This document shows positions 22,752 through 31,318 of a DNA stretch of 32,748 nucleotides, one piece after another. Source of the DNA: a virus; the IMG/VR virus record IMGVR_UViG_3300032561_000080, positions 1-32,748 of that record; one strand, 5' to 3'. Both the position numbers and the translations under genes were made by a program. Position 1 is the stretch's first letter. Each line of letters starts with the position of its first letter. The notes beneath the pieces are model-generated. The model made no database searches, was not told the DNA's origin, and saw only the letters and a program-made list of their open reading frames with translations.

Positions 22752-23669
22752 TTACAAACCAGCTGTACCGTAGATGTTACGGGCATCATGCCAACCTGTA
22801 GCATAACGCTCAGTGGCCTTGTAGCGCATAGAATCAGTCTCGAAGTCACCTTCCATGGATTTCTCCATTGGACGACGCATAACGAGCATGAGACCATTCT
22901 CAGCATCGGTCTGAACCCACCAGGCTTTGCTAGAGGACAAACGTGTAACCACGTGTGTACCTTTAGGCAACATACCTGTTGATTTGATTGGGTTCAAATC
23001 GTTGTCAGCTGTACCAGAACGGAGAACAGACTTCAGAATTACTTCTGATTGGAACTCGAGTGCTGGAGGAACAACTAACTGTTCTGCTTTCAAGCGGATA
23101 CGCTTACCGTTGTTGTCAACAGCAGAGCGAATTTGAATTAACATCTGTTCAACAGAAGTTTGGCTCAAAGAAGCAGCTGTAGATAACTGGTTAGAGTATG
23201 AAGCACCGTTAGCGATTGGGTGAGCTGTGTTGATCAAAGTAACGCCGTCGCCACCAACATAACCGCTTGTGAAAGCAAAGTTAAGGATGTTAGCGCAAAG
23301 AGTTTCTTTGGTTTCAATCATAGACTGAGCCAAGTGCTTAGCGAAAGTGCTACCGATACGGATGTGATCGCCGTCTTCCATCAAAACTTTGGTCAAGGCG
23401 TATGCCAAGCCATAGATTTGGTAGATGAAACGGGTGATGTACAGTGTACCACCTTGATCGTAGCTAACTGGAGTGCCGTCAGGCATTGCAGGAGCGGCGT
23501 TCATACCATAAAGCATTACTTCTTCATGGTAGTTACGTGGAATACCTTGGATCTGTTCTACAAATCCCTTCCACTCGTCAGAGCGTTGTTCATAAACGCC
23601 ATCAAAGACTTCGTTGATAATCGGCTCGACTACCGCACGAAAGTCAGTACTGCGCATTGGGGTTGCCAT
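22752..23669 (-). CDS. Major capsid protein (HK97-fold type, probable)
   Basis: 305 aa. Helical N-terminus (FRAVVEPIINEVFDGVYEQR), then a beta/alpha body with LYITRFIYQIYGLAYALTK, DNILNFAFTSGY-like and LINTAHPIANGASYSN segments, IRLKAEQLVVPPALEF, and a closing RPMEKSMEGDFETDSM/ERYATGWHDARNIYGT. This is the pattern of phage major capsid proteins of the HK97 fold (Mu F-like group). It follows scaffold and decoration candidates, has AAAGGA before the ATG and a strong terminator right after, as expected for the most expressed gene. Assembly probably needs the host GroEL with the phage GroES-like protein two genes before the scaffold's product (inference). Confidence 0.9.
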   Translation of the reverse strand: MATPMRSTDFRAVVEPIINEVFDGVYEQRSDEWKGFVEQIQGIPRNYHEEVMLYGMNAAPAMPDGTPVSYDQGGTLYITRFIYQIYGLAYALTKVLMEDGDHIRIGSTFAKHLAQSMIETKETLCANILNFAFTSGYVGGDGVTLINTAHPIANGASYSNQLSTAASLSQTSVEQMLIQIRSAVDNNGKRIRLKAEQLVVPPALEFQSEVILKSVLRSGTADNDLNPIKSTGMLPKGTHVVTRLSSSKAWWVQTDAENGLMLVMRRPMEKSMEGDFETDSMRYKATERYATGWHDARNIYGTAGL

Positions 23670-23686
23670 TGCTTATCCTTTCGTTA

Positions 23687-24349
23687 TTAGACCGAGACCG
23701 ATGGGGCCGCGAACTGGTTATTAGACAACTGAACTTGAACGATTGTGTAAGCGTCGCCCCACTGGTTTGTGTTACCAGCTGGGTAGGCTACTTCACGTCC
23801 AAGACCAACTACACGAACTTGACCTTGGTTACCAGAACCAACAGCAGTTGCAAGCAATGCTGTGGTAGAGAAACCTGCACCACCGTTACCGATAGCATAG
23901 CCGTCAGATACAGTAGAACCAGAAGTTGTGTCAAAGTTGTATTCGGTACCGATAGCTGCAGAAGTTACTGAGCCATTGCACTGGATTTCATATACGAGTG
24001 CTGGGTCTGTGAAGATCCAGAAAACGATGTTTGTATATGAATTCAATGATGTCAAAGAAGCATACTTAGCTAAAGAGCGACGACCGTCAGAGTTTGTATA
24101 CTCAAGACCGTCAAATACACCGTAAACCTTACCGCTTGATGCAGTTTGGTTAGCGATTGTTAATTGGCCAGAAGAGTTGATCGCTACAGGCTGAAACTGC
24201 CAGAAAGACTGGCCAGAAGTCAACGAGTAAGGAGCACTGTATGATGTACCTGGGACAAAACTGTTAGTACCAACGAATGGTACTGCACGGTCTAATCCGC
24301 TTGGGTGATATACAGGCTTCAGACCAAAGGGTTGAAATGTTGCGGACAT
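23687..24349 (-). CDS. Probable head decoration / minor capsid protein
   Basis: 220 aa, beta-rich, with FQPFGLKPVYHPSGLDRAVP at the N-terminus, KVYGVFDGLEYTNSDGRR in the middle (a recurring phrase in phage head proteins) and LGREVAYPAGNTNQWGDAYT near the end. It lies immediately upstream of the capsid gene, where decoration or head-stabilising proteins are often placed. AAAGGA precedes the ATG. The role rests on pattern and position, not on a known catalytic or binding motif. Confidence 0.72.
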   Translation of the reverse strand: MSATFQPFGLKPVYHPSGLDRAVPFVGTNSFVPGTSYSAPYSLTSGQSFWQFQPVAINSSGQLTIANQTASSGKVYGVFDGLEYTNSDGRRSLAKYASLTSLNSYTNIVFWIFTDPALVYEIQCNGSVTSAAIGTEYNFDTTSGSTVSDGYAIGNGGAGFSTTALLATAVGSGNQGQVRVVGLGREVAYPAGNTNQWGDAYTIVQVQLSNNQFAAPSVSV

Positions 24350-24378
24350 TTATTTTCCTTTGTTATTTTTGAAGAATG

Positions 24379-24933
24379 TTATGAAAAGCGAATATTACTA
24401 TTTGCTTTGGAGGCCTCTTTTTCCATTTCCAGAATTCCACCTTCAAGAATTGAACGACCACCTTTGCCTTCTTGGGCTTGGCCCCGAACAGCAGCGGTGA
24501 TATTACGTTGGTGCTCGAGAGGATCCTCAAGGTGCAACATCTTCATCACTTCTTGGTAGATTTCTTCTGGTAACTTGAAGAGAACCATTTCGTTACAGCT
24601 AACACAGCCTTCAAACTTGCCCGAGTTCATCTTGCCTAAGTTTTCAAAACCTCTTCCTAACTCCGAAGTTTTAACTGGCTCATAGCCCAACGCTAATCGT
24701 TTGTCGATACTGTCATAATTGTTTGTGGTGGATAACCAACACAGGTGAAACCCAGGGATAACCCCGTTTGGCAAGTCCGGCAATGCCGAATTTTGCCATT
24801 TATCGCGGAACGCAGCTACACGCTCCTTTTTTGCTATTGCGTCTGGATCGTCGTTAGAGATCCGTTCTTTTGTTTCAGCAACTCGATCGGCTAAGCGATC
24901 ATCTAAGTCACGTTTAATTCTGTTGTTTGCCAT
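24379..24933 (-). CDS. Conserved-looking phage protein between scaffold and capsid genes
   Basis: 184 aa, mostly helical and charged. The N-terminal 45 residues (DLDDRLADRVAETKERISN) are coiled-coil-like, the centre holds LPNGVIPGFHLCWLSTTNN and GCVSCNEMVLFKLPEE, and the C-terminus is Glu/Lys-rich. The CxxC could be redox- or metal-active but is alone. AAAGGT precedes the ATG. An assembly role is suggested by location only. I recognise no named family. Confidence 0.7.
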   Translation of the reverse strand: MANNRIKRDLDDRLADRVAETKERISNDDPDAIAKKERVAAFRDKWQNSALPDLPNGVIPGFHLCWLSTTNNYDSIDKRLALGYEPVKTSELGRGFENLGKMNSGKFEGCVSCNEMVLFKLPEEIYQEVMKMLHLEDPLEHQRNITAAVRGQAQEGKGGRSILEGGILEMEKEASKANSNIRFS

Positions 24934-24938
24934 GATAA

Positions 24939-25919
24939 TTAACCTTTATTTGCACGATCATACTGCGCATAAGCGCGGATCATTTTGTTTCGTTTTTCTA
25001 CGTCATCCCAAGCACCTGCGTCCTTAATTGCTTGGACACGATCACGACTTAGCGTAATAGTTCCGGGTTTTGCACTGTTTACTGCAGCTGTGCGTCCGGA
25101 TGTCGATGCGTTTGCTCGTTTCACAGAGCCTCCCTTTGAAGTATATCTGTGTGGTAAGCGGGATTGTAGACGACTGTCTAGCTCTTCCCAATACTCAGGA
25201 TCAGCTGGATCCCAACCATCGGCGGCTAGTTCTTGGTCAATTACTTTGGCAATTCTACTATCGGTATCTCGAGCTTGTGGGTCATACCAAGAGTTCTTTT
25301 TAAGCCATTTTGTTGCATTGGCTTGAACCTCTGTTGTTACTGGGTTCGGAACGTTTTCTTTTGGTGCCTTAGCTTGCTCGACTTGTTGTTTTTTATAGTG
25401 TTCGGCTTGTTTTAAACGCTGCTTAGCGTCTGTCAACTGTTCCAAATACTCCATCTGAGCTGCTGCGTCGCCAGATTGTGCTGCTTGGATCATTTTCATC
25501 TTTGCGTACTCGACACGAGTGGCTTCGTCTTCGATAGCCTTGTCGATTTGTGCAAATTGATACGATACTGCAGTGTTTTCTACCTTAGCTAAGCGTTCTG
25601 CTAGCTCGGCATTGCGGCGCTCAAGTGCTGTAATCTTGTTTTTTGCTGATATTTCGCGCTGTTTCTTTAAATCTTTCTTAAGTCTGCGCTCTTCACGACG
25701 TGCTTCACGGATTTTCTCACGCTCTTCGTCTGAAATATCACTGTCTTCGTCATTTTCGTCTTCTTCGCGCTCATCTTCTGTGCGCTCGTCTTCTACTTCT
25801 GACTTTACTTCTTCTTGGTCTTCAATTTCTTCTGGAAAATCCAATTTGGCGACCAAAGTGCCATCTTCCATTTCCTTCATCGGGACGTGGTCGTCCTGAT
25901 CCTTGTCTTTCTTTGCCAT
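24939..25919 (-). CDS. Putative scaffolding protein
   Basis: 326 aa. The N-terminal 75 residues are extremely acidic (EDERTEDEREEDENDEDSD), then about 75-190 is a long coiled coil (EREKIREARREERRLKKDL, LERRNAELAERLAKVE, KQRLKQAEHYKKQQVE). The C-terminal part has TKWLKKNSWYDP and DPEYWEELDSRLQSRLPHRY, a motif seen in phage scaffold-like proteins, and ends basic. Acidic plus coiled coil plus basic C-terminus, immediately upstream of head genes, is the expected layout of an internal scaffold that guides capsid assembly and then leaves. No protease is nearby, so it is probably released intact. Confidence 0.75.
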   Translation of the reverse strand: MAKKDKDQDDHVPMKEMEDGTLVAKLDFPEEIEDQEEVKSEVEDERTEDEREEDENDEDSDISDEEREKIREARREERRLKKDLKKQREISAKNKITALERRNAELAERLAKVENTAVSYQFAQIDKAIEDEATRVEYAKMKMIQAAQSGDAAAQMEYLEQLTDAKQRLKQAEHYKKQQVEQAKAPKENVPNPVTTEVQANATKWLKKNSWYDPQARDTDSRIAKVIDQELAADGWDPADPEYWEELDSRLQSRLPHRYTSKGGSVKRANASTSGRTAAVNSAKPGTITLSRDRVQAIKDAGAWDDVEKRNKMIRAYAQYDRANKG

Positions 25920-25940
25920 TCTCTACTTTCTACAAAGTTA

Positions 25941-26381
25941 TTAGTCTACAAACGCTTTCATTTTCTGTGCAGCCTCAAACGATTTGATCTTGGAGATCAC
26001 TTCACGTGCTTGCAGCGTAATAAATACCACTGCGGCACCACCGTCGTTAGGATCCACAACAAAACGATCACCGCCGTACTTAATTGTGCGAACTAAATCG
26101 CCAACATTACACCAATTGCCTTCTGGCCATGGGGTTAAGTCGTCTGGGCTCTTGTATGCCAAGGGTCCAATGCCACGTACTTTGGCTACAGTTTCATTAA
26201 ACTTCAACGTCTGCCTGGTTTCATCCACCAGGATGATTCCGCCTTTACTTGTTACCTTTTCACGGCGCAGTTGCACCAATACTCGGTCACCAAGAATTTC
26301 TACACCTGGGTCAATGTCAGGAAAGCACTCTTCTTCAGTGCGCAAATCCGGGTCATCGCCCTCCTTAAAATCAATCGCCAT
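25941..26381 (-). CDS. GroES-like co-chaperonin
   Basis: 146 aa. Residues about 26-70 match the GroES/Hsp10 core: ILGDRVLVQL (29-38), a mobile-loop-like segment EKVTSKGGIILVDET (41-55) with the hydrophobic GGIIL that would contact GroEL, then VAKVRGIGP. The second half (VGDLVRTIKYGGDRF, 93-107) matches the VGDxV..... barrel strand, and VVFITLQAREVISKI closes it. Host GroES is about 95 aa; the extra length is an acidic N-terminal arm and a longer middle insert. Sitting upstream of scaffold and capsid genes, it likely helps GroEL fold the capsid protein, as T4 gp31 does. AAAGGA precedes the ATG. Confidence 0.82.
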   Translation of the reverse strand: MAIDFKEGDDPDLRTEEECFPDIDPGVEILGDRVLVQLRREKVTSKGGIILVDETRQTLKFNETVAKVRGIGPLAYKSPDDLTPWPEGNWCNVGDLVRTIKYGGDRFVVDPNDGGAAVVFITLQAREVISKIKSFEAAQKMKAFVD

Positions 26382-26402
26382 CCGGCAATCCTTTCCTGAA
26401 TC

Positions 26403-26597
26403 TTACGATTCGTCTTCTTCGTCTTCCGTCAAAATTTCATTGACAATATCCAAAGTTAACTGCAAACCTTGGATAACGCCAATGTGTTGCTTGTAATCAT
26501 CAAACGTGTTGATGTTTGTACCCGCAGTGACGGCTTCTGCATGGTCCTTTATTTCAGTCCTTACGCGACCGATAATTTCACTGATAAAGTCCTTCAT
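26403..26597 (-). CDS. Small acidic helical protein, leaderless start candidate
   Basis: 64 aa from the ATG at 26597 (MKDFISEIIGRVRTEIKDHA), chosen over an upstream TTG at 26636 because the promoter P6 core ends six bases before this ATG. Helical throughout, with IQGLQLTLDIVNEILTEDEE and an acidic C-terminus (EDEEDES). If the promoter start is inferred correctly, the A of this ATG is the first base of the mRNA. No family recognised. It heads the head-gene unit. Confidence 0.72.
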   Translation of the reverse strand: MKDFISEIIGRVRTEIKDHAEAVTAGTNINTFDDYKQHIGVIQGLQLTLDIVNEILTEDEEDES

Positions 26598-26633
26598 ACT
26601 TTTACTAATACGCTGACGGAAGTAAATCCGCCC
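26597..26633 (-). promoter_or_regulatory. Phage promoter P6 (GGGCG-N15-GCGTATTAGT), no leader
   Basis: Core at 26613-26604, perfect GGGCG at 26633-26629, and TA at 26598-26597, where 26597 is also the A of the ATG. It begins seven bases after the stop of the 75-aa gene. It would drive the co-chaperonin, scaffold and capsid genes. Confidence 0.8.
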
Positions 26634-26639
26634 CAAATA

Positions 26640-26867
26640 TTAATAAAAGTTACCGCCGCCAATGTCTTTGAGGTTCTTACCTGGACCAACTTTGCTGTCT
26701 TTAGCCATTTTGTTTTGGTTAAGTACTGCGTTGTTAGCACGCTTAGAGCCAGAATTACCCTTGTCGATTGTTGTCTCGCCAGGGCCGCCAGCATAGCCTT
26801 GAGCTCCGGTTTGTTTGTATGTGTGGCGGAAACCTAATTCGTCGCCACCAGTTTTCTTAGTTGCCAT
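26640..26867 (-). CDS. Small hydrophilic protein after the portal
   Basis: 75 aa, rich in Gly, Lys, Asn and Thr, with no hydrophobic core (TGAQGYAGGPGETTIDKG), so probably disordered or a short beta-turn protein. The GAAGGA ribosome-binding site lies in the last codons of the portal gene and the ATG follows its stop by two bases, so it is co-expressed with the portal. No family or function is recognised. Confidence 0.7.
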   Translation of the reverse strand: MATKKTGGDELGFRHTYKQTGAQGYAGGPGETTIDKGNSGSKRANNAVLNQNKMAKDSKVGPGKNLKDIGGGNFY

Positions 26868-26869
26868 TA

Positions 26870-29794
26870 TTATCCTTCAGGGGGTTGTTGTGGTTGTGCT
26901 GCTTGTTGTTCTTGCATCTGTTGCATTTGTTGCTCGTGCATTTGCTGGGCTTGTGCTAAGCCTTGCTGGTGTTGTTGAGCGTTTTGTGCAATTTCCATCT
27001 GGTGCTGCTGGTCTGCCTGAGCTAAGCCTTGTTGGTGTTGCTGGGCTTCCATAGCAGCTTGTTGCTGTGCCTTTTGGGCTTCAATTTGTTGCTGAACCTG
27101 CTGAGCTTTTTGCTCGAATGCTTGTTGCTGAATTGCTAATCCGTGCTGACGAATGTCTTGTTCAGCGGTTTGGATTGCTTCTCTAGCAGACTGATCCTGG
27201 TCAGCTTCTAACTGAGCTTGAATTTGGCTCATCTGTGCTCCAGCCGTAATCATAGCAACACGCTCTTTAGCAGAGTTGTTGATGTTAGCCATTGCAATGT
27301 CTGTAGCGTTGCGTTGGTTATCAATGTTAGTCTGCGTGCTGTACTTAGCTTGGAGTTCTTGAACCTTAGCCTGTAACTCTGCAACTTTAATCTGATAGTT
27401 TTGTTGAATCTCTTGAGTATCAAGTTGCATCTTAGCTTGAGCTTCTTGCAGTTTGCGCTGTGTCTCTGCAGTCTGAGTCTTAACAATTGCAGCTGCAGTT
27501 GGATCAGACATGAGCGCAGACTGTTGCTGCTGCTGTTGAGCCTGTGATACTTTCTGAGCCAAGCCAGTGATTTGCTGTAGGAATGGTCCAAGTGTTTGTT
27601 GTGAGTCTTGACCAACCAATTGTGAGGCAAGGGCCAAGGCTTGCTGGGCTTCTTGATCCAATGGTAGCTCTTGGTGCAGTTTGAGTACGTCTTCTCCGCC
27701 CGAGGCTTTGGCAACATAGCTGCGCATAGACTGCAAGTAGTGCAGTGTTAAGTGTTGCTTAATGTGCTCTAGTGCATGCGGCGCAAATACTGGGCCAATG
27801 ATAGGGTTACCACCGTACGCAGGATTTGTTGCGTACTCTAAGTGAATCTTAAGGTGCGCAATGTGGTCTTGGTCGGGGTAGGCGGCAGCGGGTCGTCCCA
27901 TCGTCATAGAAACGTTCTCTAAGGCCGGATTGGATTCGTTGGCGCCTTGTGGGTTTGGCAGCACTTCTTCGAGCTCAGGAACTTTTAATTGCTGTAACAC
28001 ACGCTTGTATACTGCACGCATGTCAAACATTCCTGGAGGCGCGGTGCCAGCCATTTGTAACAGTGCTTGATTCTGAGCAACACGTTGTGCTTCAGAAAAA
28101 ATGTTAGGATCAGATACCGGACGAACGTCTGAGTTGTACGCAAAGTCACGTACCTCAATCTCTTCGCCGGATTGGTTGTCCATCTCTTGCAAATACCAAT
28201 GATTGATACGCGAGATGATTTGTAAAGATTTTTCTTGGCTGCGATGCAGGCGAGCGTGAATGCTTGAGAATACTTTAGCACCTTGCTCAATCAAAGCCTG
28301 GGTTGTACCCACTGGCATCTGGCTGTTTGCGTCAGCAATCTTCTCTTCAGCTGTAGTAACCACACCTTTAGCTGCGTTGGTTAACCAGCCTAGCAAGTCG
28401 TATAAAACTGAAGAGGGTGGATTGAACGGCATTGGCATTGCAATCTGACGGATGTCAGTTACACCAGCACCGGCTTCTACTTCGATTACTTGAGTAGGTT
28501 CAATTCGATCAGATTGTCCAGATACGCGCCCAGTTTTGAGCTTAAGCATGGTCTGGCTATTATTGATATGGGCAGCGTCAAGCAGAGCGCGCAAAACACC
28601 AGTAAGAGCAGCGGAGAGGCCGCCAATAAGATGAGGCAATCCAATCGCGTAAGCGCCACGCCAAGGAATGAACTTGAATTCAACCATCCAGTCGAGTTTT
28701 GTTCGTTTTTCATCATTAGCATCCCAGTTGCGGTACAGTGCCAGCACTCTGCCGCTTGTTTCGTCAATAGTCAGGATGTATGGGGCACGCTTGCCTTCTG
28801 TTTCTGGATCTTCGTCCAAACGCATGTAGCAAGAAATCTCATAAATTCTGCGTAGCTCGTCGATATTTTTAGAAGGCATGTCAATGCCCTCGATCTTATC
28901 GTTTGCTGCCTTACTACGGGTTTGGTCGTTTAATGGAGAGTCAGAGGTATAAATCTCGTTGTCGTAGTCTCGGTATAGACCAGAGTCAATACGCTTGATG
29001 TACTCGTCGCCAGTAATGTCTTGTTGCTCTGTAACACGCTGTGCTGTGTAGAAGTTTGTTGAGGCGTACGGTAGGATAACGTTGTCAATTGGTACCCACT
29101 CGCACGCTGGACGAGCTTGCTCTTCGTCGTACATCCATTTAAGGTACTGAGATCCGCCCAAGGGTAGTTGTGTGAACAACTGTTCCATCTCGTCGCGGAA
29201 CTCAGGTACTTGTTGTGTTAACTGCCAGTTAAGGAAGTTTACTTTTCTGTTTGCTGTTTCTTGTTTGGTTTTGTCGTCGTCGCCTTTGATGTCGGACTTA
29301 ACAATACCGTCTGCTGGTAATAACTCTTTGGCTGCGGAAGCGGCGAAGTCGACGCAAGCCTCAGCCATGACGGGATGAACAACTTTAGAAGCGCCGTCGA
29401 AAGTAGCACCACCAGGAGCGTCCTTGCCAAGGCCGGTCCTGCGAAGTCCGTCTTCATATTGCTTGTCTCTTTGTTTGCGAGCCTCTTTGTCTACGTCAAT
29501 GTAGTCAAGGTACTCAATCGCTAATGATTGGAGTGTCTGCTCATCAAACTCTTCTGCAAGGTTTGCATAAAACTCTGGGTTCTTTGCGGGACTCGATCTT
29601 TCGACGTAATTAACCACAACTGAACCATCGTCCAGTTCAATTACTTCTTGCTCTACTTCGTCGGAGTCTAATCCCAGTACGTCTTCATACTCTTCCATGT
29701 CAGCGTCTTGCTGTTTTGCGTCCTTAATCTCGTCCTCTCGGTCGAGACTGGGCAAATTGCCGCCTGCTTGCATAGGTAATGATGGTTGTGCCAT
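26870..29794 (-). CDS. Portal protein with long Gln-rich coiled-coil C-terminus
   Basis: 974 aa. The conserved core lies at about 60-720: EFDEQTLQSLAIEYLDYIDVD, PVMAEACVDFAASAAKELLP, GGSQYLKWMYDEE, CEWVPIDNVILPYAST, PYILTIDETSGRVLALYRNW, EFKFIPWRGAYAIGLPHLIG and GWLTNAAKGVVTTAEEK match the style of podovirus portal proteins, which form the 12-mer DNA gate at one capsid vertex. From about 745 the chain becomes Gln/Ala-rich and coiled-coil-like with a run of six Gln, giving a 230-residue tail that may form an extended helical barrel inside the head, as in P22. It follows the terminase and promoter P7. No clear Shine-Dalgarno precedes the ATG. Confidence 0.85.
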   Translation of the reverse strand: MAQPSLPMQAGGNLPSLDREDEIKDAKQQDADMEEYEDVLGLDSDEVEQEVIELDDGSVVVNYVERSSPAKNPEFYANLAEEFDEQTLQSLAIEYLDYIDVDKEARKQRDKQYEDGLRRTGLGKDAPGGATFDGASKVVHPVMAEACVDFAASAAKELLPADGIVKSDIKGDDDKTKQETANRKVNFLNWQLTQQVPEFRDEMEQLFTQLPLGGSQYLKWMYDEEQARPACEWVPIDNVILPYASTNFYTAQRVTEQQDITGDEYIKRIDSGLYRDYDNEIYTSDSPLNDQTRSKAANDKIEGIDMPSKNIDELRRIYEISCYMRLDEDPETEGKRAPYILTIDETSGRVLALYRNWDANDEKRTKLDWMVEFKFIPWRGAYAIGLPHLIGGLSAALTGVLRALLDAAHINNSQTMLKLKTGRVSGQSDRIEPTQVIEVEAGAGVTDIRQIAMPMPFNPPSSVLYDLLGWLTNAAKGVVTTAEEKIADANSQMPVGTTQALIEQGAKVFSSIHARLHRSQEKSLQIISRINHWYLQEMDNQSGEEIEVRDFAYNSDVRPVSDPNIFSEAQRVAQNQALLQMAGTAPPGMFDMRAVYKRVLQQLKVPELEEVLPNPQGANESNPALENVSMTMGRPAAAYPDQDHIAHLKIHLEYATNPAYGGNPIIGPVFAPHALEHIKQHLTLHYLQSMRSYVAKASGGEDVLKLHQELPLDQEAQQALALASQLVGQDSQQTLGPFLQQITGLAQKVSQAQQQQQQSALMSDPTAAAIVKTQTAETQRKLQEAQAKMQLDTQEIQQNYQIKVAELQAKVQELQAKYSTQTNIDNQRNATDIAMANINNSAKERVAMITAGAQMSQIQAQLEADQDQSAREAIQTAEQDIRQHGLAIQQQAFEQKAQQVQQQIEAQKAQQQAAMEAQQHQQGLAQADQQHQMEIAQNAQQHQQGLAQAQQMHEQQMQQMQEQQAAQPQQPPEG

Positions 29795-29836
29795 AGATTA
29801 TTTGATTTGGAATTTGGTGGGCGGAAAGTGTGCCCT

Positions 29837-29873
29837 TATTTTAACTAATACGCTATTTTGGACCAATCCGCCC
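29837..29873 (-). promoter_or_regulatory. Phage promoter P7 (GGGCG-N15-GCGTATTAGT)
   Basis: Core at 29853-29844, perfect GGGCG at 29873-29869, TA at 29838-29837, and a 43-nt leader to the portal ATG. The first G of the box is the last base of the terminase TAG stop, so promoter and gene end are fused. Confidence 0.82.
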
Positions 29874-31318
29874 TACTGGGCGTAAGGATTGGCAAATCGC
29901 TTACGTACATCGTCGTCTGCGTAGTCATAATCGCGCGGTGGTAGGTAGTCTAGCTGCAGCCAACCATCATCCCTCAGAATACGAAGCGCTTGGGATAGTG
30001 AGTCTACGTAGTCGTCATGCCCCTGCATTTCAGGGAACGAGCAGACTTGGCGAATAAACCGTTTGGTCCAGTCAGCAAACTCACCCTTTTGTTTTGGATC
30101 TTCGGGGATAAATATCTTTCCCTTAGCTACCAAAGGGGCTACAATGTTCAGTCGCTGGACTTTGTCGGCTCGCCCAGGGTTGTACCCTTGCACTGGCACT
30201 CCGGCGCCTCTGAGCTCTTGTATGAGGCTAATACCGGCTGATTTATCCTCCATGAGGATGAGGTCTGCTTTTTTGCCTTTGGCAAAGGTGTTGTCTGCGC
30301 CGTAAACTACTTCCTTAAAGTCGTTGATTACTTTACGGCGAAGTTCTGGGTAAGAGAGGTGGTTGTCCCAAGCGTCCAACAATATCGCACTGGTACCGCC
30401 GTCTTGTTGCTGGAAGATACCCCACACCGTACAAGCTGTTGGGTCGTTGTGTGTTTTTTCTGAGGTAGCTGGATCGTAGCTGGCCAGAACGTATTCCAGC
30501 TCTGGTGTGGGCTTATCGGCTGGCCACATCTTGAACTGCTTGCGTTTGATAATACCAGCGGACTCTGGGTCTAGGATCTCTCCATAAATCTCCTGTCTAC
30601 CAATATCTGTTCCGTCATAAGTCTCAAGCTGTTTGAAGAATGTTTCAGACAGGTTCTCTCGGTTGTCAAACGACGAGGCGTTGACCATGTACACGTCGCC
30701 GCCGATTTTACCTTCGGCAAGGTCTACAATCAATTCCCTAGGCTTAGGGGTTGTAGTAATGATTTGCTGGACTCGAGGTATTCTTGGGTCTTTAAGACGC
30801 AGAGTAAACTGCACGCCGTCGTAGGCATCGTCGAGGTAGTCAAAGGCACACAGCTCATCGAACCAAGCTCCATGGTATTGTTTACCACGGTATCGTTCAG
30901 GCTCTGAGGCTGGAATGCCTTGAATGATCGAGCCGTTGACGAGTGTGATTTCAAAGAGGGACTTGTTGTAGTCTCGGATAAGGGACTTTGGTATGATGTT
31001 AAGCAGACCGGAATCTCCCTCAAAACAAGTTGCTCGTATGTCGTTAGAGGTAGGGGCTGTGACAAGCCAGCGTGTGCCTGGGTAACGCCAAGCACGTATG
31101 CCAAGCCAGTGGCTAGCAGTGTGCGTCTTACCAGATCCACGACCGGCAAGCATAAGGAAGGTATCGTACTCACCATCTGGTGGCTCCTTTTGATGCGCTA
31201 GTGCAGACTTGGCCCAGGTCATTCTCCAGACCGCTGCGTCTAGTTCCGGTTTAGGCCAGTGCTTACGCGCCTTGATAAATTCGGATATTTCTTTTTGTTC
31301 TTCTTTACTTAAAGACAT
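29873..31318 (-). CDS. Terminase large subunit (DNA-packaging ATPase/nuclease)
   Basis: 481 aa. ATPase: Walker A GRGSGKTH (59-66), Walker B GAWFDE (150-155), and coupling motif ITTTPKP (187-193). RNase H-like nuclease: Asp282 (ASYDPA), MED at 356-358 (LMEDKSAG), and Asp435/436 with Asp439 (GHDDYVDSL). All expected acidic residues are present, so it should both translocate and cut DNA at the portal. The AAGGA ribosome-binding site lies inside the last codons of the upstream Hint gene, which overlaps it by ten bases in another frame. No inserted intein is seen at its motifs. No small terminase is recognised in the window; the 102-aa gene is the only candidate by position. Confidence 0.95.
   Translation of the reverse strand: MSLSKEEQKEISEFIKARKHWPKPELDAAVWRMTWAKSALAHQKEPPDGEYDTFLMLAGRGSGKTHTASHWLGIRAWRYPGTRWLVTAPTSNDIRATCFEGDSGLLNIIPKSLIRDYNKSLFEITLVNGSIIQGIPASEPERYRGKQYHGAWFDELCAFDYLDDAYDGVQFTLRLKDPRIPRVQQIITTTPKPRELIVDLAEGKIGGDVYMVNASSFDNRENLSETFFKQLETYDGTDIGRQEIYGEILDPESAGIIKRKQFKMWPADKPTPELEYVLASYDPATSEKTHNDPTACTVWGIFQQQDGGTSAILLDAWDNHLSYPELRRKVINDFKEVVYGADNTFAKGKKADLILMEDKSAGISLIQELRGAGVPVQGYNPGRADKVQRLNIVAPLVAKGKIFIPEDPKQKGEFADWTKRFIRQVCSFPEMQGHDDYVDSLSQALRILRDDGWLQLDYLPPRDYDYADDDVRKRFANPYAQ

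Noticed and set aside
26598-26636. Alternative TTG start at 26636 for the 64-aa gene.
   Set aside because: It would require translation through promoter P6. The ATG at 26597 is the better start, although the lack of a Shine-Dalgarno leaves some doubt.
31309-31318. An active intein inside the terminase gene.
   Set aside because: The Hint protein is a separate frame ending before the terminase core, lacks the Cys/Ser and His-Asn splicing residues, and the terminase motifs are uninterrupted.
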